From: Dictyoglomus thermophilum H-6-12
Lineage (GTDB): Bacteria; Dictyoglomota; Dictyoglomia; Dictyoglomales; Dictyoglomaceae
DNA: 64,000 bases
Direction of reading: 5' to 3'
Assembly (NCBI RefSeq): GCF_000020965.1
Contig: NC_011297.1
Span: 434,001-498,000, forward strand
Part shown: in pieces, positions 1 to 6,562 of the stretch
Layout of the letters: every line of letters starts with the position of its first letter
Position numbering within the stretch: the stretch's first letter is position 1
Made by a program: the position numbers and the translations under genes
Notes under the pieces: model-generated
Database searches by the model: none
The model's input: the letters and a program-made list of their open reading frames with translations, nothing else
Told to the model about the DNA's origin: nothing

Positions 1-2
1 CA

Positions 3-842
3 AAGTTGATCTTTGAAGTGCATGATTTATGGCCACTAACACCTATAGAGCTTGGAGGAATGCCTAAATGGCATCCATTTATAATAATTCTCCAAATAGC
101 AGAAGATTTTGCTTATAGAAAATGTGATAAGGTTGTTTCTATTCTTCCTAAGGCTTTAGATTATATGGTAAGCAGAGGTTTAAAACCTGAGAAGTTTGTT
201 CACATTCCTAATGGTATCGATATAGAAGAGTGGCAGTCTTTTACTGATCCGTTACCGGAGGAACATAAGAGTGTAATTGAAAGATTTAAGAATGAGGGAA
301 AATTTCTTGTGGGATATGCAGGTTCTTTGGGGGTAGCAAATGCTCTTGATTATTTTGTGAAGTCAGCAAAGTATCTTAAAGATTTACCAGTTGCGCTCGT
401 TCTTGTTGGGCAGGGTCCTGAAAAAGAGAAACTACAAAGATATGTAGAGGAAAATAAACTAGATAAAGTAGTTTTTTTACCACCTGTGCCTAAAAAATCC
501 ATTCCTGAATTATTGGATAAAATTGATATTTTTTACATTGGTTGGAGAAGGAGTCCTCTATACCGATTTGGGGTAAGCCCTAATAAACTTTTTGATTACA
601 TGATGGCAGGAAAGCCTATTATACATGCAGTAGAAGCAGGAAATGATCTGGTAGCAGAAAGTGGCTGTGGCATGTCTGTTCCTCCAGAGGATCCTATTGC
701 TATTGCAAATGCTATTAGAAAACTTATAAGTATGTCAAAAGACGAAAGAGAGAAGATGGGATTAAGAGGTAAAGAATATGTTATAAAAAACCATGATTAT
801 AAAATATTAGCAAGGAAATTTTTGGAAGTGATTAATATTTAA
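3..842 (+). CDS. GT4 family glycosyltransferase (5' truncated by window edge)
   Basis: C-terminal 280 codons of a retaining GT-B glycosyltransferase. The reading frame is open to the window edge, so the annotated start lies upstream. The visible start DLWPLTPIELGG is typical of the WcaI/WbuB-like branch of GT4. The nucleotide-sugar binding half is present: the G-Y-A-G-S-L-G loop, then GVSPNKLFDYMMAGKP, which corresponds to the conserved E/N-rich nucleotide-binding segment. It probably adds a sugar to a lipid-linked exopolysaccharide repeat in the cytoplasm. The neighbours, a DegT aminotransferase and an initiating sugar transferase, support a surface polysaccharide cluster. The donor and acceptor sugars cannot be read from the sequence. 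Confidence 0.85.
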   Translation, partial: KLIFEVHDLWPLTPIELGGMPKWHPFIIILQIAEDFAYRKCDKVVSILPKALDYMVSRGLKPEKFVHIPNGIDIEEWQSFTDPLPEEHKSVIERFKNEGKFLVGYAGSLGVANALDYFVKSAKYLKDLPVALVLVGQGPEKEKLQRYVEENKLDKVVFLPPVPKKSIPELLDKIDIFYIGWRRSPLYRFGVSPNKLFDYMMAGKPIIHAVEAGNDLVAESGCGMSVPPEDPIAIANAIRKLISMSKDEREKMGLRGKEYVIKNHDYKILARKFLEVINI

Positions 843-973
843 CTTTCCACTTACTATGATGATTGTGCTTTTATACTTTTTGAAGTTTGTTTTGAAACTA
901 GGTTTAAAGAGTTAAAATATGTTAAGATGGTTAACAGGAGTTATAAAGATATTTTTAAATTGGGAGGTTAAAA

Positions 974-2131
974 ATGAGAAATAAATTTATACCCTTTTCA
1001 CCGCCATGGATAGGAGAGGAAGAAATAAATGAAGTTGTTGATACTTTAAAATCAGATTGGATTACTACAGGACCTAAGGTTAAAAAGTTCGAGGAAGAGT
1101 TTTGTAGATATTTTAATTCTCCTTCAGCTTTGGCTCTAAATTCTTGTACGGCAGCTTTACACACTGCTTTAGTAACCTTAGGGATAGGTCCTGGAGATGA
1201 GGTAATAACTACTCCCATGACCTTTTGTGCTTCTGTGAATGTGATAGAGCATGTTGGAGCAAAACCTGTACTTGTTGATGTAGAGTCAGATACTTTAAAT
1301 ATAGATCCTAATAAAATAGAATCAGCTATTACCAATAAAACTAAAGCAATACTTCCTGTGCATTATTCTGGGCATCCTGTAGAGTTGGATACTATATATG
1401 ATATCGCTGAAAAATATAACCTATATGTGGTTGAAGATGCTGCTCATGCTATTCATGCTAAATATAAAGGGAGATTTATTGGATCTTCAAATAATCCTGT
1501 TTGCTTTAGTTTTTATGCTACTAAAAACTTAACTACGGCAGAAGGTGGTATGTTAACAGGGGATCCAAATTTTATTGAGAGGGCAAGAATAATAAGTCTT
1601 CATGGTATGAGTAAAGATGCTTGGAAGAGATATTCCAAAGAGGGTAGTTGGTATTATGAAGTAGTATATCCAGGATTTAAGTATAATATGACAGATATAC
1701 AGGCATCTATAGGGTTGTGGCAACTTAATAAATTAGAAAATTTTCAAAGAAGAAGAAGAGAAATAGTCAATATGTATAATTCTGCTTTTAAAGATATAGA
1801 AGCCTTGAGAACACCAATTGAAAGACCTGAGGTAGAACATTCTTGGCATCTTTATGTTTTAAGGTTAAATTTAGAAATGTTAAGAATAGATAGAAATCAA
1901 TTTATAGAGGAATTAAAAAACAGAAATATAGGGACATCAGTACATTTTATACCTATCCATCTTCATCCTTATTATAGAGATAAGTATGGTTTTAAGCCTA
2001 ATGACTTTCCTGTGGCATATGAAAATTATCTCAAAATAATAAGTCTTCCTCTTTATCCTAGAATGTCAAATGAAGATGTATATGATGTTATTGAAGCTGT
2101 TATAGATGTAGTTAAAAAATATAGAAGATGA
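974..2131 (+). CDS. DegT/DnrJ/EryC1/StrS PLP-dependent sugar aminotransferase
   Basis: This 385-residue enzyme has normal family length and would transfer an amino group to a keto nucleotide sugar. PLP-site landmarks are visible: E-D-A-A-H at 154-158 (Asp155 contacts the pyridine nitrogen) and the Schiff-base lysine K184 in FSFYATKNLTTAEGG. ATG is preceded by GGGAGG. Its stop overlaps the start of the following sugar transferase as ATGA, so the two are translationally coupled. The likely product is a 4-amino sugar nucleotide (ArnB/PglE/PseC-type reaction), inferred from family and context. The exact substrate is not visible. A decayed C-terminus of another DegT enzyme lies just downstream at 2721-2840. 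Confidence 0.9.
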   Translation: MRNKFIPFSPPWIGEEEINEVVDTLKSDWITTGPKVKKFEEEFCRYFNSPSALALNSCTAALHTALVTLGIGPGDEVITTPMTFCASVNVIEHVGAKPVLVDVESDTLNIDPNKIESAITNKTKAILPVHYSGHPVELDTIYDIAEKYNLYVVEDAAHAIHAKYKGRFIGSSNNPVCFSFYATKNLTTAEGGMLTGDPNFIERARIISLHGMSKDAWKRYSKEGSWYYEVVYPGFKYNMTDIQASIGLWQLNKLENFQRRRREIVNMYNSAFKDIEALRTPIERPEVEHSWHLYVLRLNLEMLRIDRNQFIEELKNRNIGTSVHFIPIHLHPYYRDKYGFKPNDFPVAYENYLKIISLPLYPRMSNEDVYDVIEAVIDVVKKYRR

Positions 2132-2727
2132 AAAAGAGTAAAAGATTATTTGATTTTATGCTTAGTTTATTAGGTTTGTTCATTACAATACCAATTTTTC
2201 TAGTTGTAAGTTTACTCATCAAATTAGAGGATAATGGCCCTATATTTTATAAGCAAAAGAGGGTGGGGTATAAGGGGAAGGAGTTTCACATATGGAAATT
2301 TAGGACAATGGTTGTAAATGCAGATAGTTTAGGGAGGCTTATAACAGTTGGTAAAGATCCGAGAATAACTAAAGTGGGTTTTTGGTTAAGAAAATTTAGG
2401 ATCGATGAAATACCTCAATTAATAAATGTGTTGAAAGGAGAAATGAGTTTGGTTGGACCAAGGCCTGAGGTTCCCAAGTATTTAAAATTTTACGATGAAG
2501 AAATGCGGAGAATACTAGAGTATGTTCCAGGGATGACAGATCCGACATCTTTAAATTTTTTGGATGAAAGCGAAGTTTTAGCCAAAGCTGAAGATCCAGA
2601 GGAAAAATATATAAAAGAAATTTTACCTTTAAAAGTCAAACAAAGTTTAAAATACTTGGAAAGATCTAATTTATGGACTGATTTTTTAGTAATATTAAAA
2701 ACAATATTCAATTTGATAAAGATTTGA
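2128..2727 (+). CDS. Polyprenyl-phosphate sugar-1-phosphate transferase (WcaJ/PglC-like)
   Basis: This 199-residue monotopic phosphoglycosyl transferase starts polysaccharide or glycan assembly by loading a sugar phosphate onto undecaprenyl phosphate. One N-terminal hydrophobic helix spans about residues 10-32. It is followed by the family block with DNGPIFYKQKRVG and HIWKFRTM, then FRIDEIPQL and LVGPRPEVP. These are the hallmark motifs of the bacterial sugar transferase family. The short single-helix form resembles PglC rather than long WbaP enzymes. It overlaps the upstream aminotransferase by 4 bp, so an amino-sugar substrate made by that enzyme is plausible (inference). Confidence 0.92.
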   Translation: MKKSKRLFDFMLSLLGLFITIPIFLVVSLLIKLEDNGPIFYKQKRVGYKGKEFHIWKFRTMVVNADSLGRLITVGKDPRITKVGFWLRKFRIDEIPQLINVLKGEMSLVGPRPEVPKYLKFYDEEMRRILEYVPGMTDPTSLNFLDESEVLAKAEDPEEKYIKEILPLKVKQSLKYLERSNLWTDFLVILKTIFNLIKI

Positions 2728-2840
2728 TTAAGGATATTTCAAAGCGTACTCTTGCCTTGCCTTTTCACAATAATTTGAGTGAGGCAGAGGTTGAAGAGGT
2801 AGTGAGTGTTCTGGAGAAAGTTGTAAGTAAATTTGAATAA
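2700..2840 (+). pseudogene. C-terminal remnant of a second DegT-family aminotransferase
   Basis: Starting inside the end of the sugar transferase and in another frame, about 46 codons read toward a TAA at 2838-2840. They include SKRTLALPFHNNLSEAEVEE, which matches the typical C-terminal end of DegT/WecE-type sugar aminotransferases. There is no start codon or ribosome-binding site, and the rest of the gene is missing. I read this as the tail of a lost aminotransferase gene, left when the cluster was rearranged. The intact aminotransferase at 974-2131 ends differently, so this is not a simple partial copy of it. Confidence 0.6.
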
Positions 2841-3264
2841 GAAATTGATCTTATTATAAAGAAATTTTTCACAGACTTTAGATCTGAGTTTTTAAGATAA
2901 ATTTTTTAAGGCTTTCTCACACAAAAGAAACTTTACTGTAAAAGTATAGTCTTTAAGTTGAGGGTTTATGAATACTTTTTATCTTGTGAACTTTATATAG
3001 AATTCTCAATTGAGATGAAATTTTTAAGGCTTATGGCTACCACTTATATAACTCATATGACACATGAATATTCAAAATAATCTAAAAGCTAATAAAAAGG
3101 AATTTGGAAATTAGAAAGACCCTTCTTATGGAAGATGTTATTGGTATGAAGTTCAAGGTCGTTTGGGTTGGAAAATTTGATATGTAAAAGAGGTAGGTAT
3201 GTTTAGTTTCTCTATCATGCAAAAAGTTGAAAGGTCGAAAGCAACTAATAAGTGATGGGTGATG
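2841..3264. other. Gene-poor stretch with traces of decayed coding sequence
   Basis: There is no intact gene here. From about 3132 to 3258 on the + strand one frame reads YGRCYWYEVQGRLGWKI, then a TGA, then YVKEVGMFSFSIMQKVERSK before a TAA. The dense aromatic and charged coding-like composition suggests a short gene broken by stops. I do not recognise the family. The rest is AT-rich and shows no RNA gene, repeat array or insertion sequence that I can see. Confidence 0.4.
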
Positions 3265-3273
3265 TGGTATAAT
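3265..3273 (+). promoter_or_regulatory. Extended -10 promoter for the TumE-like module
   Basis: TGGTATAAT is a perfect extended -10 element (TG-N-TATAAT). It lies 19 bp before the ATG at 3293 and no good -35 is visible. A closely similar element, TATAATTTAAGTT then AGGTGA, recurs at 3950-3968. Confidence 0.6.
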
Positions 3274-3292
3274 TTAAGTTGAGGTGAGAAAA

Positions 3293-3583
3293 ATGAGTAT
3301 AGCTGAAGATCTCATAAAGAAGATAGCTAATGATTTAGGTATTGATTTTGAGGAGATTACTAAAGAAAGTCTGAAAGCTTTCTTGCAGGAGAAAAGGAGG
3401 AAGATGAAGATAGATATTTTAGGAATTCTTGATAGATATAAAGTTTCTTCTTCAAGAGAACTTGAGGAAAAGATTTTTAAAGGAGAAATTTCAGAGCATC
3501 CTGCATGGGAGGACTTAATTCTTTTAGAAAATCTTGAGGAGACTATTAAAATAATTGAAGAAGATATCAGAAGTATATCTTAG
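3293..3583 (+). CDS. Small helical protein, putative antitoxin partner of TumE-like toxin
   Basis: This acidic, mostly helical protein has 96 residues from ATG 3293, which sits 6 bp after a GAGGTG ribosome-binding site. An upstream in-frame GTG at 3284 lies inside that site and is less likely. The middle reads ILDRYKVSSSRELEEKIFKG followed by EHPAWEDLI, a pattern I associate with small proteins encoded just upstream of DUF6516/TumE-type toxins. The next reading frame, which is TumE-like, begins inside its last codons. A role as antitoxin is inferred from this pairing. The toxin frame is broken, so the antitoxin may now be a relic under little selection. Confidence 0.55.
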   Translation: MSIAEDLIKKIANDLGIDFEEITKESLKAFLQEKRRKMKIDILGILDRYKVSSSRELEEKIFKGEISEHPAWEDLILLENLEETIKIIEEDIRSIS

Positions 3584-3937
3584 TTTATTAGATACCGTAT
3601 TAAAGGAATATAATTCGATTGTTGAATCTGGAGAGGTAATCTATACTCAGAGCCAAGAACCATGGAAGTTGCGTTTATACTTTTATGATGGAAGTTTCTT
3701 GGATATTTTTTATTCAAAGTCAGGAAAATATTGTTGAATCTGGAGAGGAGGTTTATTGATAGTTCCATATATAGGCACGATAATGCTCCTCATAAGAATT
3801 GGAAGAAAGTAAAAACTTTTCCAAAGCATTTTCATATGGGGACAGAAGAAAATGTAGTTGAGAGCTACATTTCTAATAATCCTGAGGAGGCAATAAGAGA
3901 GTTCCTAAATTTTATAAGAGATAAAATACTTGAATGA
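3555..3937 (+). pseudogene. TumE/DUF6516-like toxin gene broken by one missing base
   Basis: Two adjacent frames together encode one TumE-type protein. The first (3555-3737) ends LRLYFYDGSFLDIFYSKSGK then Y-C-stop. The second (from about 3737) continues N-L-E-R-R-F-I-D-S-S then IYRHDNAPH and TFPKHFHMGTEENVVES, the family's conserved C-terminal block. Adding one G at about 3737 would turn TGT-TGA into TGT-TGG-AAT and restore a continuous protein. This is either a true frameshift or a sequence error. The TTG at 3555 overlaps the upstream gene, so the pair would be co-translated. The function as an RNA-targeting toxin is known only at family level. Confidence 0.6.
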
Positions 3938-3949
3938 TAAGTGATATAC

Positions 3950-4049
3950 TATAATTTAAGTTAAGGTGAAAAAGGTAGATGAAAAGAAGTTATCTGAATA
4001 TTACTCTGATTTAGAGCTTAAGGACATTTGGAGTGAACTTATAAAATAA
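3950..4049 (+). other. Second copy of promoter element with a 27-codon open frame
   Basis: TATAATTTAAGTT at 3950-3962, followed by AAGGTG, repeats the promoter and leader found at 3268. The GTG at 3966 opens a frame of 27 codons (VKKVDEKKLSEYYSDLELKD, then IWSELIK) ending in TAA at 4047-4049. It is too short to assign a function. It may be the stump of a second antitoxin gene whose body has been deleted. Confidence 0.35.
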
Positions 4050-4373
4050 TTTTTAGATACCTAAACTGTTAAAATTTTCAGTTGGTGTTGGAGTAGATAA
4101 AAAGAAGCTTATAGCCACCACCATGGTATGGCAAGTATTTTGGAGTGAAGGTATATATCACCTATCCCACCCCATAATCTCCTCGAGCATAAGAGCCAAA
4201 ATATCTTAATTATTTATCCAATTTTTAATTCTTCTATCCTCTTATGATCCGCCTTATTAGTAGTTTTTTACTTGTTTTTGTAGTTATTTATGCCTTTTAT
4301 TGTGATAGATTTCTTATTTTTGAATATCTTTTAGCTTATAATAATACTTAAGATTTTGTATTACTAAAGAGGA
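4050..4373. other. Intergenic stretch around the MNT fragment
   Basis: Apart from the MNT relic at 4161-4260 this region has no open frame that I can support. A TATAAT at 4337-4342 may have served the AbrB-like relic that follows. The rest is T-rich sequence without recognisable structure. Confidence 0.4.
4161..4260 (-). pseudogene. Fragment of an MNT-type nucleotidyltransferase gene
   Basis: Positions 4169-4200 are identical over 32 bp to 5898-5929 inside the intact MNT gene. That segment encodes FGSYARGDYGV on the - strand, the nucleotidyltransferase active-site loop. Similarity continues on both sides with substitutions and an internal deletion: the pieces near 4215-4255 align with 5970-6018. 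No open frame survives. This is the remains of a second copy of the gene at 5693-6055. Confidence 0.65.
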
Positions 4374-4648
4374 GGTAAGAAAAAAATTCCTAAGATTACG
4401 GATAAAACAGTTCTAACCCAAAAATCACAAATTACCATACCCCAAAAGATAAGGGAATTTTTAAATCTTAAGCCTGGAGATCAAGTTGAGTTTGTTATAG
4501 AGAATGATATAGTAAAACTTGTTCCTATACATTCAAAGTTAGATGAGTGTTTTGGTAGAGTAAAACCTAAAAGGAAGCTAGAATATTATAAAAAATAAGA
4601 GAAGCTATAGAGAAAGAAGTTGCTAAGGAGGTTTTAAAAGAGGTCTAA
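4374..4648 (+). pseudogene. AbrB/MazE-fold antitoxin relic (VapB-type)
   Basis: The frame from about 4374 reads KKIPKITDKTVLTQKSQITI, then PQKIREFLNLKPGDQVEFV, a classic SpoVT/AbrB swapped-hairpin DNA-binding domain. A good ribosome-binding site (GAGGAGG) lies at 4369-4375, but no ATG, GTG or TTG follows in frame, so the start codon appears lost. The frame stops at 4596-4598. One extra A in the run at 4590-4595 would join it to IREAIEKEVAKEVLKEV, which ends at 4648, four bases before the PIN gene. It therefore carries two lesions. Its partner would be the PIN relic at 4652. Confidence 0.6.
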
Positions 4649-4651
4649 AGT

Positions 4652-4849
4652 ATGAAATTTTTGGATAACCTATTGTTGCAATATTTCACTAAAGATGATA
4701 GGGTTTTAACGAGTCCTTTAGTTATTTTTGAGACAATTTTTATGCTTCAAAGTTATTATAAACTTCCCAGAAAAGAGATTAGAGATTTACTTATTCCTAT
4801 ATTAAATCTTAGAGGCTTAAAATTGGATTATAAGGATATATTTGAGTAG
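4652..4849 (+). pseudogene. PIN-domain toxin relic (VapC-type), internally deleted and truncated
   Basis: 65 codons begin MKFLDNLLLQYFTKDD, close to the usual VapC start, but one residue of the D-x-N motif is missing. They then jump directly to VLTSPLVIFETIFMLQSYYK. A segment of roughly 20-25 residues that normally separates these blocks is absent. The frame ends after LKLDYKDIFE, well before the C-terminal acidic residues of the PIN active site. The protein could not form a complete metal-binding nuclease site. The AbrB-like relic upstream was its antitoxin (inference from order and family). Confidence 0.65.
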
Positions 4850-4941
4850 GAAGCACTTATGGAAAGGATTCCAAGTAAGAGTTGAAGTAGTAGGAGTTTT
4901 AGAAAGAGTGGTAAGAGTAAGATAATAGGGGGTGAGAGTTA

Positions 4942-5574
4942 GTGAGAATAGGAAAATTGTTTTTATTAGGATTTGTTTTGTTTTTAGTCGTAGTTAATAT
5001 TTCTGTATCTTTATCTCTCAGCTCTTTTGTGGATAGAAAACCTGTTTTTACAGAGAAAGAAGAAATTATAAATGGTCTTAAATTGTTAGATACCAAGGAT
5101 AGAATGTTAAGGAAATTAGGAAAACCTAAAAATACAAAGAAAGAGTATTGGGGAGCATATGGAGATGAGGTTGAATATTGCTATTATGAATGGGGATATG
5201 TTTTGCTTTCTCCTCCTCCAGCTCCTCATAAGGATTTGGAAAGGCCTATAGAAGAAATAGAAATCACAGGTAAAAAGATTGTTGGACCGAGAGGGATAAG
5301 AATAGGAGAAGATTATAAAAGAGTAATTGAAAGTTTTAGGTGTGATGTTAAAGAGATTTATGAAAGGGCTTTTCATAATGTAAAATTATATGAAGTTAAG
5401 AAAAACAATGAAGAGAAAATGTTAGGTTTTGTTATATATAATGATAAAGGAGAGATAAATGAAATTTGGTATAAGGTACTAAATGAGAAGTATTCTTCCG
5501 AATTTGGACTCCGTTTTGAATTGATGAAAAAGAAGGTAGTTAAAATATTTGCATATTATTCTCCAGGAGATTAG
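4942..5574 (+). CDS. Uncharacterised exported protein
   Basis: 210 residues from GTG 4942 (ribosome-binding site GGGGGTGAG), with an N-terminal hydrophobic stretch at about 5-25 that should act as a signal peptide or anchor. I do not recognise the family. The mature part has two similar-looking sub-blocks around DTKDRMLRKLGKPKN and GPRGIRIGEDYKRVIESFR. The second resembles the G-I-x-I-G-x-x-x-x-x-V motif of small periplasmic OmlA/SmpA-like folds, though this is a loose similarity. It lies between the decaying toxin-antitoxin island and the HEPN/MNT pair and has no obvious partner. No conserved catalytic motif is visible. Confidence 0.6.
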   Translation: MRIGKLFLLGFVLFLVVVNISVSLSLSSFVDRKPVFTEKEEIINGLKLLDTKDRMLRKLGKPKNTKKEYWGAYGDEVEYCYYEWGYVLLSPPPAPHKDLERPIEEIEITGKKIVGPRGIRIGEDYKRVIESFRCDVKEIYERAFHNVKLYEVKKNNEEKMLGFVIYNDKGEINEIWYKVLNEKYSSEFGLRFELMKKKVVKIFAYYSPGD

Positions 5575-5692
5575 ATGGGTAATAAGTAACGAGTCTTAAA
5601 AAAGAGGTAAAGGTTTTTGTTAATTTTTAATAGAAAAGAGTTAATGAAAAGAAAACCTACTTTTAATTTGCTTAGTCCTAAGTTTTAATATA

Positions 5693-6055
5693 TTAAGCCG
5701 TAAACAACCAAATAACCTCTTTGCTTACTTTTTTGTAAAAAGAGGAATTTTCTTTTTCAAGTTTTTGCCATTCTTCTATGGTATATATTAAGAGGTCTAC
5801 TGGTACAGAAAAATTTGTAGTATCCCATTCTATACCTCTCTTTTCAAAAGGAAGGGAGGAACTTTCTAAAATTATGATTATATCCAGGTCGCTTCCTACC
5901 CCATAATCTCCTCGAGCATAAGAGCCAAAGTATCCTATTTTTATTACTCCTCTTTTTTCCTTAACTACTTTATCTATCCAGTTTTCCAATTCTTCTTCGA
6001 TCTTTTTACGGTCTGCCCATTTTAGAACTGACGAATTCAAGGATCTCACTGGCAT
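5693..6055 (-). CDS. MNT-domain minimal nucleotidyltransferase (antitoxin of HEPN/MNT pair)
   Basis: A 120-residue protein with the pol-beta nucleotidyltransferase loop GYFGSYARGDYGVGSDLDI; the G-S and D-x-D elements of the active site are intact. MNT proteins of this kind neutralise HEPN ribonucleases, in studied cases by adding nucleotides to a HEPN tyrosine. It overlaps the end of the HEPN gene by 50 bp, so the two are co-translated. The start at 6055 gives the full frame. A start inside the overlap is possible because family homology begins around DRKKIEEEL. A broken relative of this gene survives at 4161-4260. Confidence 0.8.
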   Translation of the reverse strand: MPVRSLNSSVLKWADRKKIEEELENWIDKVVKEKRGVIKIGYFGSYARGDYGVGSDLDIIIILESSSLPFEKRGIEWDTTNFSVPVDLLIYTIEEWQKLEKENSSFYKKVSKEVIWLFTA

Positions 6056-6398
6056 ATTCTATTGCCTCCTTACTTTGCAATGGTCCATAGTGTTCAAAGG
6101 GTGCTCCTTCGGGATGTCCATTAGGATATCTTGTAGGTATATAGAAATTGTCTAATACTTTTGCTTTTTCTATTAGCTCTTGGGGAACAGAGATTTCTTC
6201 AGGAAGTTCTGAGAGAAGTTTTGCAATTACATGTCCCCATGCCTCTTGATTTAAAAATAGATGTAATGCTTTTACTGCTTTTTCCGCAGATTGCTGTGCA
6301 GAAAAACATGCCCATTCATGCCTTCCTGCTTTTTGTGAATCTATCGCTTGTTCTAAATCTCTTTTAGCCTGTTTTAGCCAATCAAAAGCTCTATTCAT
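6006..6398 (-). CDS. HEPN-domain protein (toxin-like partner of MNT protein)
   Basis: 130 residues from the ATG at 6398. Upstream in-frame codons lie within or before the promoter. The block CFSAQQSAEKAVKALHLFL is characteristic of HEPN domains of the PF05168 type, and YIPTRYPNGHPEGAPFEHY is the usual C-terminal part. Paired with the overlapping MNT gene it forms a two-gene HEPN/MNT module. The canonical R-x4-6-H ribonuclease motif is not clear in this subtype, so ribonuclease activity is uncertain. The -10 element ends 6 bp before the ATG with no ribosome-binding site between, which suggests a leaderless mRNA. Confidence 0.8.
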   Translation of the reverse strand: MNRAFDWLKQAKRDLEQAIDSQKAGRHEWACFSAQQSAEKAVKALHLFLNQEAWGHVIAKLLSELPEEISVPQELIEKAKVLDNFYIPTRYPNGHPEGAPFEHYGPLQSKEAIEYASEILEFVSSKMGRP

Positions 6399-6404
6399 GG
6401 TTAT

Positions 6405-6413
6405 ATTATAACA
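6405..6413 (-). promoter_or_regulatory. Extended -10 of the HEPN/MNT operon
   Basis: On the - strand the sequence reads TGTTATAAT, a perfect extended -10. Transcription would start about 7 bp downstream, at or next to the ATG at 6398, so the message would be leaderless. Confidence 0.6.
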
Positions 6414-6522
6414 TGGGTTGACTTTAGAGTGTGTTTGGCTTAAGATGAAGAACATCAAAAATTGTAAAAAGAGCCTTATCCATCTTTTCTTTAGATTTTT
6501 GTCAACTATTTCTCAGGGTATG

Positions 6523-6531
6523 TGCTAAAAT
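6523..6531 (+). promoter_or_regulatory. Extended -10 for the SLBB export genes
   Basis: TGCTAAAAT is an extended -10 31 bp before the first SLBB gene. A TTGTCA at 6499-6504 lies 21 bp upstream, which is longer than ideal. Confidence 0.4.
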
Positions 6532-6562
6532 TAAAAGAGAGGCTTTTTGGGAGGTAAATTTA

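Noticed and set aside
955-1335. Open frame on the - strand inside the DegT aminotransferase gene
   Set aside because: It is a shadow of a well-supported gene with PLP-site motifs, and its translation has low-complexity Ser/Thr/Phe composition.
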